Shown here piece after piece: positions 34,689 to 42,086 of a stretch of 64,000 nucleotides of DNA. The notes under the pieces were generated by a model. That model was not told where the DNA came from and did no database searches. It saw nothing but the letters and a program-made list of their open reading frames with translations. The stretch comes from Bacteroides caecigallinarum. GTDB taxonomy: Bacteria; Bacteroidota; Bacteroidia; Bacteroidales; Bacteroidaceae. Each line of letters opens with the position of its first letter. The stretch's first letter is position 1. Made by a program: the position numbers and the translations under genes. The stretch lies in assembly GCF_021531075.1 (NCBI RefSeq), contig NZ_JADYTJ010000009.1:1-64000 (forward strand), in the 5' to 3' direction.

Positions 34689-35147
34689 ATGTCTGCCTAT
34701 ATATACAAACTGATATTAATTTCATTATGCAGTACATTTACATACTGCACATCGAATACTGTATATCATCATTACAATCCCATATCAAACGATGGTTGGA
34801 AAAGGTCAGACACAATATTCTTTATACTAAACGATAGCCTAGAAATAGGCGATTATAACACTCAAATCGGTATCAGACATACCATAGACTATCCATATAG
34901 AGATTTATGGCTATCTATACTGATGCACGACAAAATTTCTCCAGACACTATTCATCTTTTTATAGCAAACGAACGCGGAAACTGGAATGGAAACGGAACA
35001 GCGAGCGGTTATTACCAATATGAATCAGAAGCGCCTATATTCAAATACACAAGCCAAGCTGACTCTATTATAAAAGTATGGCATATAATGAAAGAAGAAA
35101 CACTGCTTTCAATAACCGATATAGGCATCAAAATATCAAAACAATAA
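34689..35147 (+). CDS. gldH: Gliding motility lipoprotein GldH family
   Basis: A 152-residue lipoprotein with signal MSAYIYKLILISLCSTFTYC (Cys20). The family pattern is visible in the YHHYNPISNDGWKRSDTIFF opening, the IRHTIDYPYRDLWL strand and the ERGNWNGNGTASGYYQYE segment. GldH is named from gliding in Flavobacterium, but it is widespread in non-gliding Bacteroidales, where its task is unknown. It follows ricT after a hairpin and converges on rodA with only 2 bases between stop codons. Confidence 0.85.
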   Translation: MSAYIYKLILISLCSTFTYCTSNTVYHHYNPISNDGWKRSDTIFFILNDSLEIGDYNTQIGIRHTIDYPYRDLWLSILMHDKISPDTIHLFIANERGNWNGNGTASGYYQYESEAPIFKYTSQADSIIKVWHIMKEETLLSITDIGIKISKQ

Positions 35148-35149
35148 TA

Positions 35150-36616
35150 TTATCCTTTTGTATTTCCGTGTCGTGCCGCATCAATTCTTAGAAACACGAA
35201 CAACAGAATGGTAAATCCCCATAACGAAGAGCCTCCATAACTGAAGAACGGAAGTGGAATACCAATAACAGGAGTAAGTCCTAAAACCATTCCAACATTG
35301 ATAAAAAGATGAAAGAAGAAAATACTCATTACACAATAACCGTAAACACGGGCAAACCTCGTAGGCTGTCGCTCTGACAAATATATAAGGCGCAATATCA
35401 GCGAAAGATAAACAAGGAGAACCACCGAAGACCCTATAAAGCCCTGCTCCTCGCCCACCGTACAGAATATAAAGTCAGTATCCTGTTCTGGCACATACTT
35501 AAGTTTTGTCTGAGTACCATTCAGAAAACCTTTACCTGCAAAACCACCTGAACCTATTGCTATTTTACTCTGATTCACATTATATCCGGCTCCGGAAGGA
35601 TCATCTTTCATTCCAAGCAATACTTCAATCCTTACTTTCTGGTGAGGTTCAAGAACATTCGCAAAAACATAATCTGTAGAGAACAGGAATACAACCGAAC
35701 CTATAACAAAAACCGATATATATAAATAACTGTATATCCTTTCACGCAAGAAAAAAACAATCATAGCAATAGATAAAACCCCATTAACTATTAATAGCAT
35801 ATATACCATATTAAAGGGTATTACATAAAAGGAGAATAACACTCCCAAAATAATACAAGTAATACCTACAGCAAGGATTATCATAGCTAATTTCTGTGCC
35901 TGCCTGCAATATACCCATATAAGCCCTGACGTAAGAATTATAATAAGTGATAATACAGCAAACTCTCCCCAAGGAGTTATTCCGTCCGCCATTGGAACTA
36001 TAGAAAACCTGATACCTACAATAAAGTAAACTACAGCACATACACCAGTAAATAATATTGCCCCAGGCATTCCTTCCCTATACAACATAAGGAAAAAAGA
36101 AAGATATACCAGTGCCGAGCCCGTTTCCTTCTGCATAATAATAAGAAACATCGGTATCAATATAATAGCAATAGTAGCTATAAAATGCTTTCTATTAGAT
36201 AATGAATAAGTATATTCACCCATAAACTTTGCCAAAGCCAATGCCGTACCGAATTTTGCAAATTCGGCAGGCTGTATGCTTACAGGTCCTAGTACGATCC
36301 ATGATTTAGAACCTTTTATTTCATGCGGATTAAAGATAGTGGCAAAAAGAAGCAAAAGCAGAATTCCAAATATAAGGAATGCATATGTATCGAAAAAACG
36401 ATGATCAAGTGAAAGTATGACAGAAGCCAAACCTAACGAACAAGCTATCCAAACCAACTGCTTTCCGGAACGCAAACCAAAGTCCAGAAAATTCGCATCA
36501 CCATAATCATAGCTAGCTCCACAAATACTAAACCATCCGCAAATAACCAGCAAGATATACAACAGTACAGTCCACCAGTCAACATTCTTAAATATACTAT
36601 CTTTCTTGTAAGCCAT
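35150..36616 (-). CDS. rodA: Rod-shape peptidoglycan glycosyltransferase RodA
   Basis: A 488-residue SEDS-family polymerase with about ten transmembrane helices that builds side-wall glycan strands with PBP2. Family signatures include PVSIQPAEFAKFG, the KETGSALVYLSFF segment with the essential Glu/Asp region, and the C-terminal PLPFFSYGGSS. The start MAYKKDSIF (36616) overlaps the mrdA 3' end by 20 bases; an upstream ATG at 36676 would extend the overlap to 80 bases and give an atypical N-terminus. It is last in the mre operon. Confidence 0.95.
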   Translation of the reverse strand: MAYKKDSIFKNVDWWTVLLYILLVICGWFSICGASYDYGDANFLDFGLRSGKQLVWIACSLGLASVILSLDHRFFDTYAFLIFGILLLLLFATIFNPHEIKGSKSWIVLGPVSIQPAEFAKFGTALALAKFMGEYTYSLSNRKHFIATIAIILIPMFLIIMQKETGSALVYLSFFLMLYREGMPGAILFTGVCAVVYFIVGIRFSIVPMADGITPWGEFAVLSLIIILTSGLIWVYCRQAQKLAMIILAVGITCIILGVLFSFYVIPFNMVYMLLIVNGVLSIAMIVFFLRERIYSYLYISVFVIGSVVFLFSTDYVFANVLEPHQKVRIEVLLGMKDDPSGAGYNVNQSKIAIGSGGFAGKGFLNGTQTKLKYVPEQDTDFIFCTVGEEQGFIGSSVVLLVYLSLILRLIYLSERQPTRFARVYGYCVMSIFFFHLFINVGMVLGLTPVIGIPLPFFSYGGSSLWGFTILLFVFLRIDAARHGNTKG

Positions 36617-38447
36617 AATTAATTCTTCGTTTCTGTATCTCATCAGCCTGTAACTGACTTTGTGGCGAAAGTTCACCCTTCAAATATTTTTCTATCATCA
36701 GTTTTCCTATCGGAACTCCGTAAACAGCACCGAAACCTCCATTTTCCACATACACAGCAATTGCTATTTTAGGATTATCCATAGGTGCAAATCCCATAAA
36801 GGCAGAATGGTCTTTACCTTTGTTTTGGGCCGTTCCTGTTTTACCACAGACCTCTATATCCGGAAGATTTGCGCCTCTACAAGTTCCACCCAGGACAGCG
36901 GCACGCATTCCTTGCACAACTTCATCATAATGTGTACGGTCTACTTTGGTAAAATGTTTTTCAGAATACTTTTTGTCAAGCTGGTCTCCTTCAACTTCCT
37001 TCACTACATGTGGAGTTATATAGTATCCTCTATTTGCTATTGTAGCACCAAGATTGGCAATCTGCAATGGTGTAAGAGTAACCTCACCCTGACCTATCGA
37101 TATACTTATGATTGTCAGTCCATTCCATGACCCACGATAAGCCTTGTCGTAAAAAGCTGCATTAGGAATCATCCCACGTTTCTCGCCGGGAAGATCTATA
37201 CCTAAAGTATATCCAAATCCCATTGATACCATATAGTCACGCCATGTATTCATGGCATTCTGAACAGAACCATATTTACTGCGAGCGCCAATCATATAAT
37301 ATAATCCCCAACAAAAGTATGCATTACATGAAGTAGCCAAAGCCGGAATAACTGACAAAGGAGAGCCATGAGCATGACACCCCACATGCAATCCCCTAAA
37401 GTTGAAACCATGAGAACAAGGATATTGAGTATCGGTATTGATTATACCTTCCTGAAAGAAAGTAAGCGCCTGCGAGGTCTTGAATGTGGATCCCGGCGGA
37501 TAAGTACCCATAATTGCACGATTTAGCAATGGTTTCCAAGGATCAACAGAGAGTTTCAAATGATTTTCCCCTCTATGTCTTCCTGCCATCAGGTGTGGAT
37601 TATATGAGGGAGACGACACCAGACATAGGACCTCACCAGTTGACGGTTCTATGGCAACAATACTACCTATCTTGCCTTCCAAAAGTCTTTCTCCCAAGGC
37701 CTGAAGTTCAATATCCAGACTTAACTTAAGATTCTTTCCTGCTACCGGAGCCTTGTCGAGGCTACCATTCATATAATTCCCCTGAATTCTTCCATGAGCA
37801 TCACGGAGCAATATCTCTACTCCCTTCTCGCCTCGCAACTGTGTTTCATACGAACGTTCCACTCCCAGCTTACCGATAAAATCTCCTCTTTTATAATAAG
37901 GATCTTCTTCTATCTCGCTTTTCGAAACCTCTGCAATATCGCCTAGGATATGAGCACCACAATCATATCCATACTGTCTCACAGTTCTGGCCTGTATATA
38001 AAATCCGGGATAATTAAAAAGCTTTTCACGAAAAACAGCACAATCCTCTGAAGAAAGTTGAGTAAGGAGAACCTGATGGGTATATCTTGAATATCCTGGG
38101 TTAATGTTTCGGTTACGTATATCCTTGAAACGCTTAACAAGAAAATCCTTTGAAACGCCCAATGTAGTAGCCAATTCAAGAGTATCAAACTTCTCTACTT
38201 CCTTCATTACAACAGTAATATCATATGCAGGCTGATTGAAAACCAGCAGTCTCCCCTGCCTGTCGTATATCAGTCCGCGAGGAGGATATTTTACTCTTTG
38301 CAGAAGAGCATTACTGTCGGCATTGCGTTTGTAGTCGTCACTCATTATCTGCAGAGAAAAAAGCCGTATAATAAAAACCAGAACGATAAGGATTACTACT
38401 CCTCCAATAGTATATTTCCTTTTTTCAAGTTTATAATCACGTTTCAC
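36597..38447 (-). CDS. mrdA: Penicillin-binding protein 2
   Basis: A 616-residue bitopic transpeptidase that cross-links side-wall peptidoglycan. After one transmembrane helix (about 13-31) come the pedestal domain and the transpeptidase domain with active-site STFK near residue 319, SCN in ATSCNAYF, and KTGTAQ. It begins with GTG (38445-38447), and the mreD TAG overlaps it by one base (TAGTG), which suggests translational coupling. It works with RodA encoded next in the operon. Confidence 0.96.
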   Translation of the reverse strand: MKRDYKLEKRKYTIGGVVILIVLVFIIRLFSLQIMSDDYKRNADSNALLQRVKYPPRGLIYDRQGRLLVFNQPAYDITVVMKEVEKFDTLELATTLGVSKDFLVKRFKDIRNRNINPGYSRYTHQVLLTQLSSEDCAVFREKLFNYPGFYIQARTVRQYGYDCGAHILGDIAEVSKSEIEEDPYYKRGDFIGKLGVERSYETQLRGEKGVEILLRDAHGRIQGNYMNGSLDKAPVAGKNLKLSLDIELQALGERLLEGKIGSIVAIEPSTGEVLCLVSSPSYNPHLMAGRHRGENHLKLSVDPWKPLLNRAIMGTYPPGSTFKTSQALTFFQEGIINTDTQYPCSHGFNFRGLHVGCHAHGSPLSVIPALATSCNAYFCWGLYYMIGARSKYGSVQNAMNTWRDYMVSMGFGYTLGIDLPGEKRGMIPNAAFYDKAYRGSWNGLTIISISIGQGEVTLTPLQIANLGATIANRGYYITPHVVKEVEGDQLDKKYSEKHFTKVDRTHYDEVVQGMRAAVLGGTCRGANLPDIEVCGKTGTAQNKGKDHSAFMGFAPMDNPKIAIAVYVENGGFGAVYGVPIGKLMIEKYLKGELSPQSQLQADEIQKRRINYGLQER

Positions 38448-38950
38448 TATTTTTTCCTCCCTACAAATTCTATAATAATAATAAATGCTACAGTGACAAG
38501 AGTATCGGCTATGGTTGCTATTGCTACATCCGAAATTTTGGCAATAGAGAAAGCATCAATAGTATTCAAGACAGCAGAATGTAATAACACACAAGGCAAT
38601 ACATACCTGATGTAAGGCCATAAGCGCATTGACTTTATACCTGGAATAAAAGAATCTGAGGCATCACGCGAAGTCTGCCATCTTAGCAATAATGGTCTTG
38701 CCATAGCCAGCCATATAGATGCCGTAGCATTAAGTCCGGGAGTATTGGCAAAAAGATCTACGCATAGTCCTATTAGGAAAGAATAAAGCAACAGAGCCTT
38801 TCGTCCTGTGTCAGAAGAAAGTTTAAGAATAAACACTACATAAAGCAATGGTACTGCATAACGCGATACCTGTATCTGGCTAATAATCACACCCTGAATA
38901 AGAACAAGTATGACAAACCATTTTATTTTATCTACCCATGTAGCTGTCAT
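38447..38950 (-). CDS. mreD: Rod-shape determining protein MreD
   Basis: A 167-residue inner-membrane protein with five or six hydrophobic helices and the size of MreD. Sequence conservation in this family is low, and the assignment rests mostly on position: one base after mreC and one base of overlap with mrdA. The LLYSFLIGLCVDLFANTPG stretch with its DLF motif fits MreD. It belongs to the elongasome together with MreB and MreC. Confidence 0.88.
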   Translation of the reverse strand: MTATWVDKIKWFVILVLIQGVIISQIQVSRYAVPLLYVVFILKLSSDTGRKALLLYSFLIGLCVDLFANTPGLNATASIWLAMARPLLLRWQTSRDASDSFIPGIKSMRLWPYIRYVLPCVLLHSAVLNTIDAFSIAKISDVAIATIADTLVTVAFIIIIEFVGRKK

Positions 38951-38951
38951 T

Positions 38952-39851
38952 TCAATATTTTATATCTTTTTCAAGTTCCGTTAATTCTTCACGCGGTGGC
39001 AATGCCATTACATATACATCATTAAGTCGTCCAAAATCAGTAAACAGGCTTATCTCTAATGTAAACGACATTTCATCGTCACTTTCATCCTTAGATATAA
39101 CCTTTCCAACCGGTATTCCCTCTATAAATACTGTACTATGCCCACTGGTTACAACTGTATCTCCTATCTCGTATTCAGCATGTCGCGGAACATCAGTCAT
39201 AAAAGCTGTAAGAGGGTCACCTCCCTCCCACTTGAGAAAACCAAAATAGTCCGTACGTGCTATTTTGCAACTTATACTACTTCCTGAATTTATAACAGGA
39301 AGCACCAATGAATAGTTATCAGACGTACGACATACAATTCCCACGACACCCATTCCGCTTATGACTCCCATACCGGTACGTACTCCATTAGACTCACCTT
39401 TATCTATAGCCAGATAATTATCAAATCGTCTGACACTGATATTCACGACTCTTGCAGGACATACCACAAAAGAACGATCCATCAAAGTTGGCGGTTTCTT
39501 CATTACAACTACAGACGAATCTGTCCTTACTATTTTTTGCATTCCCTGAATTACTATCAGGCTATCATTTCCATGCTCATTTTCGCCTACGAGTTCCTTA
39601 TAATATTCCAGTTGCTGCATAAGGTAAATATTACGTTCCGTAAGGTCACGATTCATCTGCTTAAGGCCAAAATAGCGTGTTACCTCTGCAGCAACCTTAG
39701 TAACAGAAGCAGTCACTTCGGACGCAGAGGTAAACCATACACTTCCCTGAAAGCTATTGAACCTGAACAATAAGATTGCAGCAATCAATTGAAGCAATAT
39801 AAACAGAGCCCAATGGGAATATTTGATTAAAAAGTCTAATATATTACGCAC
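38952..39851 (-). CDS. mreC: Rod-shape determining protein MreC
   Basis: A 299-residue bitopic protein with one N-terminal helix (about 13-32), a coiled coil (about 60-90) and two beta domains ending near 275. VICRTSDNYSLVLPVIN and GDTVVTSGHSTVFIEGIPVG are recognisable MreC segments. It begins with GTG at 39851, 42 bases after mreB, with no closer ATG that would keep the helix. It links cytoplasmic MreB filaments to PBP2 in the periplasm. Confidence 0.92.
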   Translation of the reverse strand: MRNILDFLIKYSHWALFILLQLIAAILLFRFNSFQGSVWFTSASEVTASVTKVAAEVTRYFGLKQMNRDLTERNIYLMQQLEYYKELVGENEHGNDSLIVIQGMQKIVRTDSSVVVMKKPPTLMDRSFVVCPARVVNISVRRFDNYLAIDKGESNGVRTGMGVISGMGVVGIVCRTSDNYSLVLPVINSGSSISCKIARTDYFGFLKWEGGDPLTAFMTDVPRHAEYEIGDTVVTSGHSTVFIEGIPVGKVISKDESDDEMSFTLEISLFTDFGRLNDVYVMALPPREELTELEKDIKY

Positions 39852-39893
39852 GCAATATTATTTAAATTCGTAAAAGCGAAAACAAGCTAAAAA

Positions 39894-40916
39894 TCAGCGC
39901 ATAAGGAATGAGAAACGGTCAACATTCTTAAGCGCAATACCTGTTCCCTTTGCTACACTAAGCAACGGGTCTTCCGCTACATGGAACTGAATATTGATTT
40001 TATCGGTCAGACGTTTGGACAGTCCTCTTAATAAAGCACCTCCGCCGGCCAGATAAATACCATTATTTACTATATCGGCATATAGTTCTGGCGGTGTATT
40101 TTCAAGAGCACTCAAAATAGCCGTTTCAATCTTTGCAATACTCTTTTCAAGACAGTGAGCTATTTCCTGATAGCATACAGGTACTTCCATAGGAAGCGCA
40201 GTAATTCTGTTTGGACCACGAACTATATAATCTTCAGGAGCTTCATCGCCAAGATCCGTAAGAGCTGAACCTACATGTATTTTTATACGTTCGGCCATAC
40301 GTTCACTGACTTTCACATTATGCTGACGGCTCATATATTCCTGTATATCTGCAGTCAAGTCATCACCGGCAATACGTATTGAGTTATTCGACACGATACC
40401 ACCCAGAGAGATAACTGCAATTTCAGTAGAACCACCACCTATATCCACAATCATATTACCTTCAGGAGCCTCAACATCCAAACCAATACCAATAGCAGCA
40501 GCCATAGGTTCGAAAAGCAGATACACGTCACGTCCGCCAGCATGTTCAGCACTATCGCGAACAGCACGAAGTTCTACTTCTGTAGAGCCTGAAGGCACAC
40601 CAATAACCATTCTAAGCGAAGGCGTAAAAAGTCTTTTTCCTGGATTTACCTTCTTGATAAGTCCACGCATCATCTGTTCGCAGGCATTAAAGTCTGCAAT
40701 CACACCATCACGAAGCGGACGTACAGTACGGATGTTAGGATTTTCCTTTTCATACATCAACTTAGCGCGTTCTCCCACCGCAATCATCTTCTCCGTACGT
40801 CTGTCCAGAGCCACAACAGAAGGCTCGTCCACAACTATTTTATTATTACTTATAATGATGGTATTGGCTGTGCCAAGGTCCATCGCTATTTCTTGTGTAA
40901 AAGAGAATAAACCCAT
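39894..40916 (-). CDS. mreB: Rod-shape determining protein MreB
   Basis: A 340-residue actin-like ATPase that organises side-wall synthesis. Phosphate-binding segments are AMDLGTANTIII near residue 12 and MIVDIGGGSTEIAVISLGG near 155; the adenosine segment is IYLAGGGALLRGL near 287. It is the first clear cell-shape gene of the mreBCD-mrdA-rodA operon. It is preceded at 93 bases by the PurH-like gene on the same strand, with a hairpin between them. Confidence 0.97.
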   Translation of the reverse strand: MGLFSFTQEIAMDLGTANTIIISNNKIVVDEPSVVALDRRTEKMIAVGERAKLMYEKENPNIRTVRPLRDGVIADFNACEQMMRGLIKKVNPGKRLFTPSLRMVIGVPSGSTEVELRAVRDSAEHAGGRDVYLLFEPMAAAIGIGLDVEAPEGNMIVDIGGGSTEIAVISLGGIVSNNSIRIAGDDLTADIQEYMSRQHNVKVSERMAERIKIHVGSALTDLGDEAPEDYIVRGPNRITALPMEVPVCYQEIAHCLEKSIAKIETAILSALENTPPELYADIVNNGIYLAGGGALLRGLSKRLTDKINIQFHVAEDPLLSVAKGTGIALKNVDRFSFLMR

Positions 40917-40948
40917 CTTTTAGGTTGTTGTTTATTAATATGGCATAA

Positions 40949-40982
40949 GGATTAGCACCTCATAGACACGACGTGCTAACCC
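40949..40982 (-). terminator. Hairpin between the PurH-like gene and mreB
   Basis: Arms GGATTAGCAC (40949-40958) and GTGCTAACCC (40973-40982) pair over nine or ten bases with a 14-base loop. There is no T tract on either side, so it may be an mRNA structure or a weak terminator before mreB. Confidence 0.5.
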
Positions 40983-41008
40983 TTCTGCTATAAAATTAAT
41001 ATGATATA

Positions 41009-41611
41009 TTATTTAGTATTTTCTGCAAAATAAGCGTGTATTGCAGTATCATAATGCGAAGAAACTCCGAACGCTTCGCGTGCAAGAGCCTTTCTTTCAT
41101 CACGAGTAGTAACAGCACCTCTTTCGTTCAATATGTTCTGCAATGTAGGATACTGCTCTTTGCTAGCCACAATAACTACATCATTAAAGTTCTTAGCAGC
41201 GGCACGTATAAGCGAGATACCACCTATATCTATTTTTTCGATTATATCCTGTTCGCTTGCTCCAGATGCAACAGTAGCTTCAAACGGATAGAGGTCTACA
41301 ATTACCAAATCTATTTCAGGAATTTCATACTGTTCTACCTGCTTGCGGTCGCCTTCAAGTTCTCTGCGGCAAAGAATACCTCCAAAAATTTTTGGATGAA
41401 GAGTTTTTACTCTTCCACCCAAGATTGATGGATAAGTAGTGATATCTTCTACGGCCAAACATGGATAGCCTAATGATTCTATAAACTGACGTGTTCCACC
41501 TGTACTAAGGAACTGTACACCTTCTTCATGAAGTTTGGCAATAATCGCATCCAAACCGTCCTTGTGATAAACCGAAATAAGTGCGGTCTTAATTTTCTTT
41601 GACTCTGACAT
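41009..41611 (-). CDS. purH: Stand-alone IMP cyclohydrolase domain (PurH N-terminal half)
   Basis: A 200-residue MGS-fold protein equal to the N-terminal half of bifunctional PurH. It shows TALISVYHKDGL, FLSTGGT, GGRVKTLHPKIFGGIL at 65-80 and IDIGGISLIRAAAKN, the IMP cyclohydrolase signatures, and closes FAIMP. Bifunctional PurH is about 510 residues; here the frame stops after AYFAENTK with no formyltransferase domain, and only 92 bases separate it from mreB. It is either a naturally split enzyme or a truncated one. The intact end, strong conservation and good promoter box (TAAGTTTG, 41639-41646) favour a natural split. Confidence 0.85.
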   Translation of the reverse strand: MSESKKIKTALISVYHKDGLDAIIAKLHEEGVQFLSTGGTRQFIESLGYPCLAVEDITTYPSILGGRVKTLHPKIFGGILCRRELEGDRKQVEQYEIPEIDLVIVDLYPFEATVASGASEQDIIEKIDIGGISLIRAAAKNFNDVVIVASKEQYPTLQNILNERGAVTTRDERKALAREAFGVSSHYDTAIHAYFAENTK

Positions 41612-41830
41612 TGCTATTGTAATTTTTAAATTCGACTACAAACTTACACAAAAAATCTTGATTTATAAGCGTATTAATAAAAATAAAGACTTTAAAGTGC
41701 GTATATTGTGGCGAAAAGCTATTCTTAGAACCTATCCTGTTAGTTTTTCTCCAGTAAATTATACTATAGTAATAAATATTCCGGCAGTGTACGATATATA
41801 AATTCACAGCGAATAAAAACACTTTACCAA

Positions 41831-41889
41831 AATGCCTTGACGTTTTGGTCAAAACGACAAAGCGTTTTACTTAAAAACGTCAAGGCGTA
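41831..41889 (-). repeat. Palindromic repeat family B, copy 2
   Basis: Outer arms GCCTTGACGTTTT and AAAACGTCAAGGC enclose CGTTTTGGTCAAAACG and a second, imperfect unit CGTTTTACTTAAAAACG, with starts 22 bases apart. Read on the minus strand it aligns along its full length with copy 1 at 14703-14760. Confidence 0.85.
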
Positions 41890-41989
41890 TAAATAAATAT
41901 ACCGATTCATGTGAAAGATGTTTCCTAATAGAATATAAGATATCTCCAGAAGTATAATTATTGGGAACATATGCAATATTCACTATTTA

Positions 41990-42033
41990 GTAACAGGTTT
42001 GTAACAGGTTTGTAACATTTTTGCAATATGTAT
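41990..42033 (+). promoter_or_regulatory. Pho-box-like direct repeats upstream of the PiT transporter
   Basis: Four consecutive 11-base units: GTAACAGGTTT (41990), GTAACAGGTTT (42001), GTAACATTTTT (42012) and GCAATATGTAT (42023). The last two nearly match the units upstream of the Na/Pi symporter gene at 10678-10702. The 11-base direct-repeat geometry is that of PhoB sites. The position, 54-97 bases before the ATG, suits activation of transcription. Confidence 0.6.
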
Positions 42034-42086
42034 TTAGAATTAAATTACGACCTTTGCATCGAAAAATCAAAGCTTAATTATTTTTT

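Larger units (their letters stand above)
41612..42086. other. Divergent intergenic region, purH-like gene to PiT transporter
   Basis: A 475-base gap. It contains a minus-strand -7 box TAAGTTTG (41639-41646) for the PurH-like gene, palindromic repeat family B copy 2 (41831-41889), and Pho-box-like direct repeats (41990-42033). I see no coding frame or structured RNA in the remainder. Confidence 0.6.

Noticed and set aside
40917-41008. Frameshifted continuation of PurH into its formyltransferase half
   Set aside because: Only 92 bases lie between the stop codon and mreB, far too few for the 300-residue domain, and no frame there resembles it.
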